A stretch of DNA of 7,325 bases, from NCBI GenBank assembly GCA_030431185.1, contig JAUIJO010000162.1:1-7325 (forward strand), in the 5' to 3' direction. A model generated the notes under the pieces. It ran no database searches, had not been told where the DNA came from, and was given only the letters and a program-made list of their open reading frames with translations. This document shows, piece by piece, positions 5,315-7,325 of the stretch. How positions within the stretch are numbered: the stretch's first letter is position 1; each line of letters opens with the position of its first letter. Made by a program: the position numbers and the translations under genes. The stretch comes from Gammaproteobacteria bacterium. Its GTDB lineage: Bacteria; Pseudomonadota; Gammaproteobacteria; Xanthomonadales; Xanthomonadaceae.

Positions 5315-6424
5315 ATTACAACGCCCCATTCACCTAGCGTTCCCGCCCCCGCATCGATCTGCCTGCTGCGGCTGTCCGCGCTGGGCGACGTCACCCACGT
5401 CCTGCCGCTGGTCCATACCCTGCAGGCGGCCTGGCCCGGGGTCCGCCTGGCCTGGGTGATCGGCCGTGGCGAGCACCGCCTGCTCGACGGGCTGCCCGGC
5501 GTGGACTTCATCGAATACGACAAGAAGACCGGCCTGGCCGGCATGCGCGAAGTCGGCCGCGGACTGCGCCAATGGCTGGGCGATGCCCCGCGTTTCGACG
5601 CCTTGCTGCAGATGCAGCTCGCTGCGCGCGCCAACCTGCTGTCGGCCTTCGTTCCCGCGCGCCGCCGGGTCGGCTACGACCGCACGCGTTCCAAGGAACT
5701 GCACGGCCTGTTCGTCAACGAACGCATCCCCGACCGTCCCGGGCTCCACGTGCTCGACGTGCTCGGCAGCTTCTGCGAACCCCTCGGCCTGCAACCGCTC
5801 CCCGCGCACTGGAACATGCCGGTGCCCGCGGACTCCTTCGAATGGGCCCGGGCGCAGTGGCCGGACGACGGGCGTCCCACGCTGATGATCTCACCCTGCT
5901 CGAGCCACGCCCTGCGCAACTGGCGCGCCGATCGCTACGCGGCCGTCGCCGACCACGCCGGCGCCCTGGGCTGGCGGGTCGTGCTGTGCGGTGGCCGCAG
6001 CGACCTCGAGCGTTCGACCGCCGACGCGATCATCGCGGCCATGCGCCATCCCGTGCTGGACCTGGTCGGCAAGGACACCCTCAAGCAACTTCCCGCCCTG
6101 CTCGCCCGTGCCGACCTGTTGATGACGCCGGATTCGGGGCCGATGCACATCGCCAATGCCATGGGCACCCGGGTCCTGGGCCTGCACGCCGCCACCGACC
6201 CCGCCCGCAGCGGTCCCTACAGCGACCGTCGCTACTGCGTCGACCGCTACGACGATGCCGCGCGCCGCTTCCTGGGCAAACCCGCGAGCGCCCTTCGCTG
6301 GGGCACCAAGGTCGAGCGCGAAGGCGTGATGGACCTGATCACGGTCGAGGATGCGATCGCCGCGTTCGAGCGCCATCGTGCCGACCACCCCCCGTCCACC
6401 CCTTCCCCACTGGAGCTGCGCTGA
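5315..6424 (+). CDS. opsX: OpsX-like LPS heptosyltransferase (GT9 family), probable ATT start
   Basis: A 369-residue family 9 glycosyltransferase that would transfer heptose from ADP-heptose to inner-core Kdo on the cytoplasmic side of the inner membrane. The N-terminal domain begins ICLLRLSALGDVTHVLP (15-31), whose D25 corresponds to the catalytic Asp of WaaC. The C-terminal domain has LLMTPDSGPMHIANAMG (268-284) and HAATDPARSGPY (291-302), the ADP-heptose binding region. The fold start lies only about 14 residues in. The only standard in-frame starts are an ATG at 5261 and a GTG at 5159, both inside kdkA and lacking a good ribosome site. ATT at 5315 has GGAG 7 nt upstream and yields the natural-looking MTTPHSPSVP. 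H. influenzae OpsX prefers phosphorylated Kdo, which fits the divergent kdkA. WaaC is an equally usable name; the family call is much firmer than the symbol or the start. Confidence 0.88.
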   Translation: MTTPHSPSVPAPASICLLRLSALGDVTHVLPLVHTLQAAWPGVRLAWVIGRGEHRLLDGLPGVDFIEYDKKTGLAGMREVGRGLRQWLGDAPRFDALLQMQLAARANLLSAFVPARRRVGYDRTRSKELHGLFVNERIPDRPGLHVLDVLGSFCEPLGLQPLPAHWNMPVPADSFEWARAQWPDDGRPTLMISPCSSHALRNWRADRYAAVADHAGALGWRVVLCGGRSDLERSTADAIIAAMRHPVLDLVGKDTLKQLPALLARADLLMTPDSGPMHIANAMGTRVLGLHAATDPARSGPYSDRRYCVDRYDDAARRFLGKPASALRWGTKVEREGVMDLITVEDAIAAFERHRADHPPSTPSPLELR

Positions 6425-6774
6425 TGGCCTCCTGGTTCACCGTCATGGCCCCGCTGCTGCCGGAACTGGTCCGCGCCGCACGGCCGATGTTCACCCGCAA
6501 CGCCGAGCCCTCGCAGGTGCCCAAGCAGATCGCCGAGCTGCAGGACGCGGTCCTGCACAACGACCAGGCGATCAAGACCGTCGCCGGGGAGATGGAGCAG
6601 ACGCTGGCCACCCTGACGCGTGCCTCCCAGGAACTGGAGAACACCCTGCTCGGGCTGCGGCACGCGCTCGCCGCGCAGGAAAAGCGCCTGCACCGGGCCA
6701 ACATGATCGCCGTGGTCGCGGCCACCGCGGCCCTGCTGGCGTTCGCGGTCGCGGCCTTCGCCCTGGCGAACTGA
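6424..6774 (+). CDS. Small coiled-coil protein with C-terminal membrane helix
   Basis: A 116-residue protein that I do not recognise by name. Residues 1-25 are hydrophobic to amphipathic (MASWFTVMAPLLPELVRAAR). About 31-91 are charged, Ala/Leu/Gln-rich and predicted helical with coiled-coil character (QIAELQDAV, ETLATL-like spacing, ELENTLLGLRHALAAQEKRL). About 93-114 form a single hydrophobic helix (MIAVVAATAALLAFAVAAFALA), leaving two residues after it. This is a tail-anchored layout with the coil most likely in the cytoplasm. The ATG shares one base with the upstream stop (TGATG), and GGAG lies 8 nt before it, so it is translationally coupled to the heptosyltransferase. Coupling suggests a link to envelope assembly, but no function can be assigned. 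Confidence 0.85.
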   Translation: MASWFTVMAPLLPELVRAARPMFTRNAEPSQVPKQIAELQDAVLHNDQAIKTVAGEMEQTLATLTRASQELENTLLGLRHALAAQEKRLHRANMIAVVAATAALLAFAVAAFALAN

Positions 6775-6813
6775 GCTCGCCGCGCCGGCGGCAGCCAGGT
6801 CCGGAAACGGCGA

Positions 6814-6847
6814 GAACGCCCGCTCCCGGCGGGCGAGGATGGCGTTC
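6814..6847 (+). terminator. Hairpin with two alternative pairings after the small membrane-protein gene
   Basis: A perfect 7-bp stem, CGCCCGC (6817-6823) with GCGGGCG (6829-6835), closes a TCCCG loop. Alternatively GAACGCC (6814-6820) can pair with GGCGTTC (6841-6847). The two forms share bases and exclude each other. No T tract follows, so it may be a weak terminator, a 3' end stabiliser or a leader structure of the gene starting at 6869. Confidence 0.4.
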
Positions 6848-6868
6848 CTTCCCACGGAGCGCCGACAC

Positions 6869-7325
6869 ATGGCAGCCTCACCCCACTTCCGCATCACCGC
6901 CCTGTCCCCCGACGCATTCGAGGCCTTGTTCGACCTCGACGATGCGGCGCTCGCCGCGCGTGGCGCCCGACGCTTCGTGGCCGACCAGCCACGCGCTTAC
7001 CACTGCCGGGTCAGCCTGGTCGACGCCGACATCGGCGAAGAAGTATTGCTCGCCGCCCATCCGCACCACGTCAGCCCCTCGCCCTACCGGGCGTCGGGCG
7101 CGATCTTCGTGCGCAGGCAGGCCCGCCAGGCGAGCCCCGGCCTCGACGAGGTGCCGCCGCGCTTCCGCAGCAAGCTGCTTTCGGTCAGGGGCTACGGCTC
7201 CAATGGCGACCTGCTCGACGCGGACGTGGTCCCCGGCGATGAGCTTGAACCCTGCATCCGGGCCCTGCTCGAGCGCGGCGAGGTCGAATTCCTGCACCTG
7301 CACCACGCCCGCCACGGGTGCTACC
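6869..7325 (+). CDS. DUF1203-like protein, 3' end cut by window edge
   Basis: The reading frame is open for 152 codons with no stop before the edge. It begins MAASPHFRITALSPDAFEAL after GGAG (6856-6859) with a 9-nt spacer. The pattern fits the DUF1203 family: an RAYHCRVSLVDADIGEEVLL segment (residues about 46-65), SPSPYRASGAIFVRR (about 72-86), a central VRGYGSNGDLLDADVV (about 109-124), and LHLHHARHGCY near the C-terminus (about 142-152). Family proteins are about 150-160 residues, so only a few residues should be missing. The His/Cys-rich ends (YHCR and HHARHGCY) could bind metal, but that is inference. Function is unknown. A run of codons on the opposite strand (6878-7315) is a compositional shadow. 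Confidence 0.8.
   Translation, partial: MAASPHFRITALSPDAFEALFDLDDAALAARGARRFVADQPRAYHCRVSLVDADIGEEVLLAAHPHHVSPSPYRASGAIFVRRQARQASPGLDEVPPRFRSKLLSVRGYGSNGDLLDADVVPGDELEPCIRALLERGEVEFLHLHHARHGCY

Noticed and set aside
5298..5315. TTG at 5315 as the kdkA start
   Set aside because: The six added residues are not expected in the family as I recall it, and no ribosome site precedes the TTG.
4546..5634. N-terminal extension of the metallohydrolase frame up to 5634
   Set aside because: It would cross kdkA in another frame and antisense heptosyltransferase sequence. The metallohydrolase fold begins just after 4545, and a start is available there.
6878..7315. Minus-strand open frame (145 codons) at the right end
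   Set aside because: The plus strand has a good ribosome site and a DUF1203-like pattern over the same bases. The minus-strand translation shows no family features.

Overview
The window comes from a GC-rich (roughly 70% GC) Gram-negative bacterium. The best fit is a gammaproteobacterium of the Lysobacter/Xanthomonas family, because the Kdo kinase and the heptosyltransferase next to it resemble the KdkA/OpsX pair of that group. That placement is a judgement from protein style and gene context, not from a search.

Layout: positions 1-363 hold no gene. They contain a cluster of imperfect, hairpin-forming intergenic repeats followed by a short G-rich stretch. The minus strand from 364 to 5297 carries seven genes read right to left: kdkA (Kdo kinase), a metallo-beta-lactamase-fold protein, moaA, moaC, moaD, moaE, and an exported seven-bladed beta-propeller protein. 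The first six are packed tightly (2-nt gap, 4-nt ATGA overlap, 54-nt gap, 4-nt ATGA overlap, 5-nt gap). They look like one transcription unit joining a lipopolysaccharide (LPS) core step to molybdenum cofactor synthesis. The beta-propeller gene follows after 54 nt with its own strong ribosome binding site.

The plus strand carries an OpsX-like heptosyltransferase, which appears to start at a rare ATT codon. A small coiled-coil protein with one C-terminal membrane helix overlaps its stop codon by one base. After a hairpin-containing gap comes a DUF1203-like gene that runs off the end of the window.

How the genes work together: KdkA phosphorylates the Kdo sugar of the LPS inner core, and OpsX-type heptosyltransferases add the first heptose to phosphorylated Kdo. 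Two successive steps are thus encoded divergently from a 17-nt gap. MoaA and MoaC make cyclic pyranopterin monophosphate from GTP, and MoaD plus MoaE convert it to molybdopterin. MoeB, MoeA, MogA and MobA, needed for the rest of the pathway, are not in the window.

I see no defence system, mobile element with a transposase, CRISPR array or tRNA/rRNA gene. The points most worth a second look are the ATT start, the compact LPS/Moco operon with its uncharacterised metallohydrolase, and the covarying hairpin repeats at the left end.
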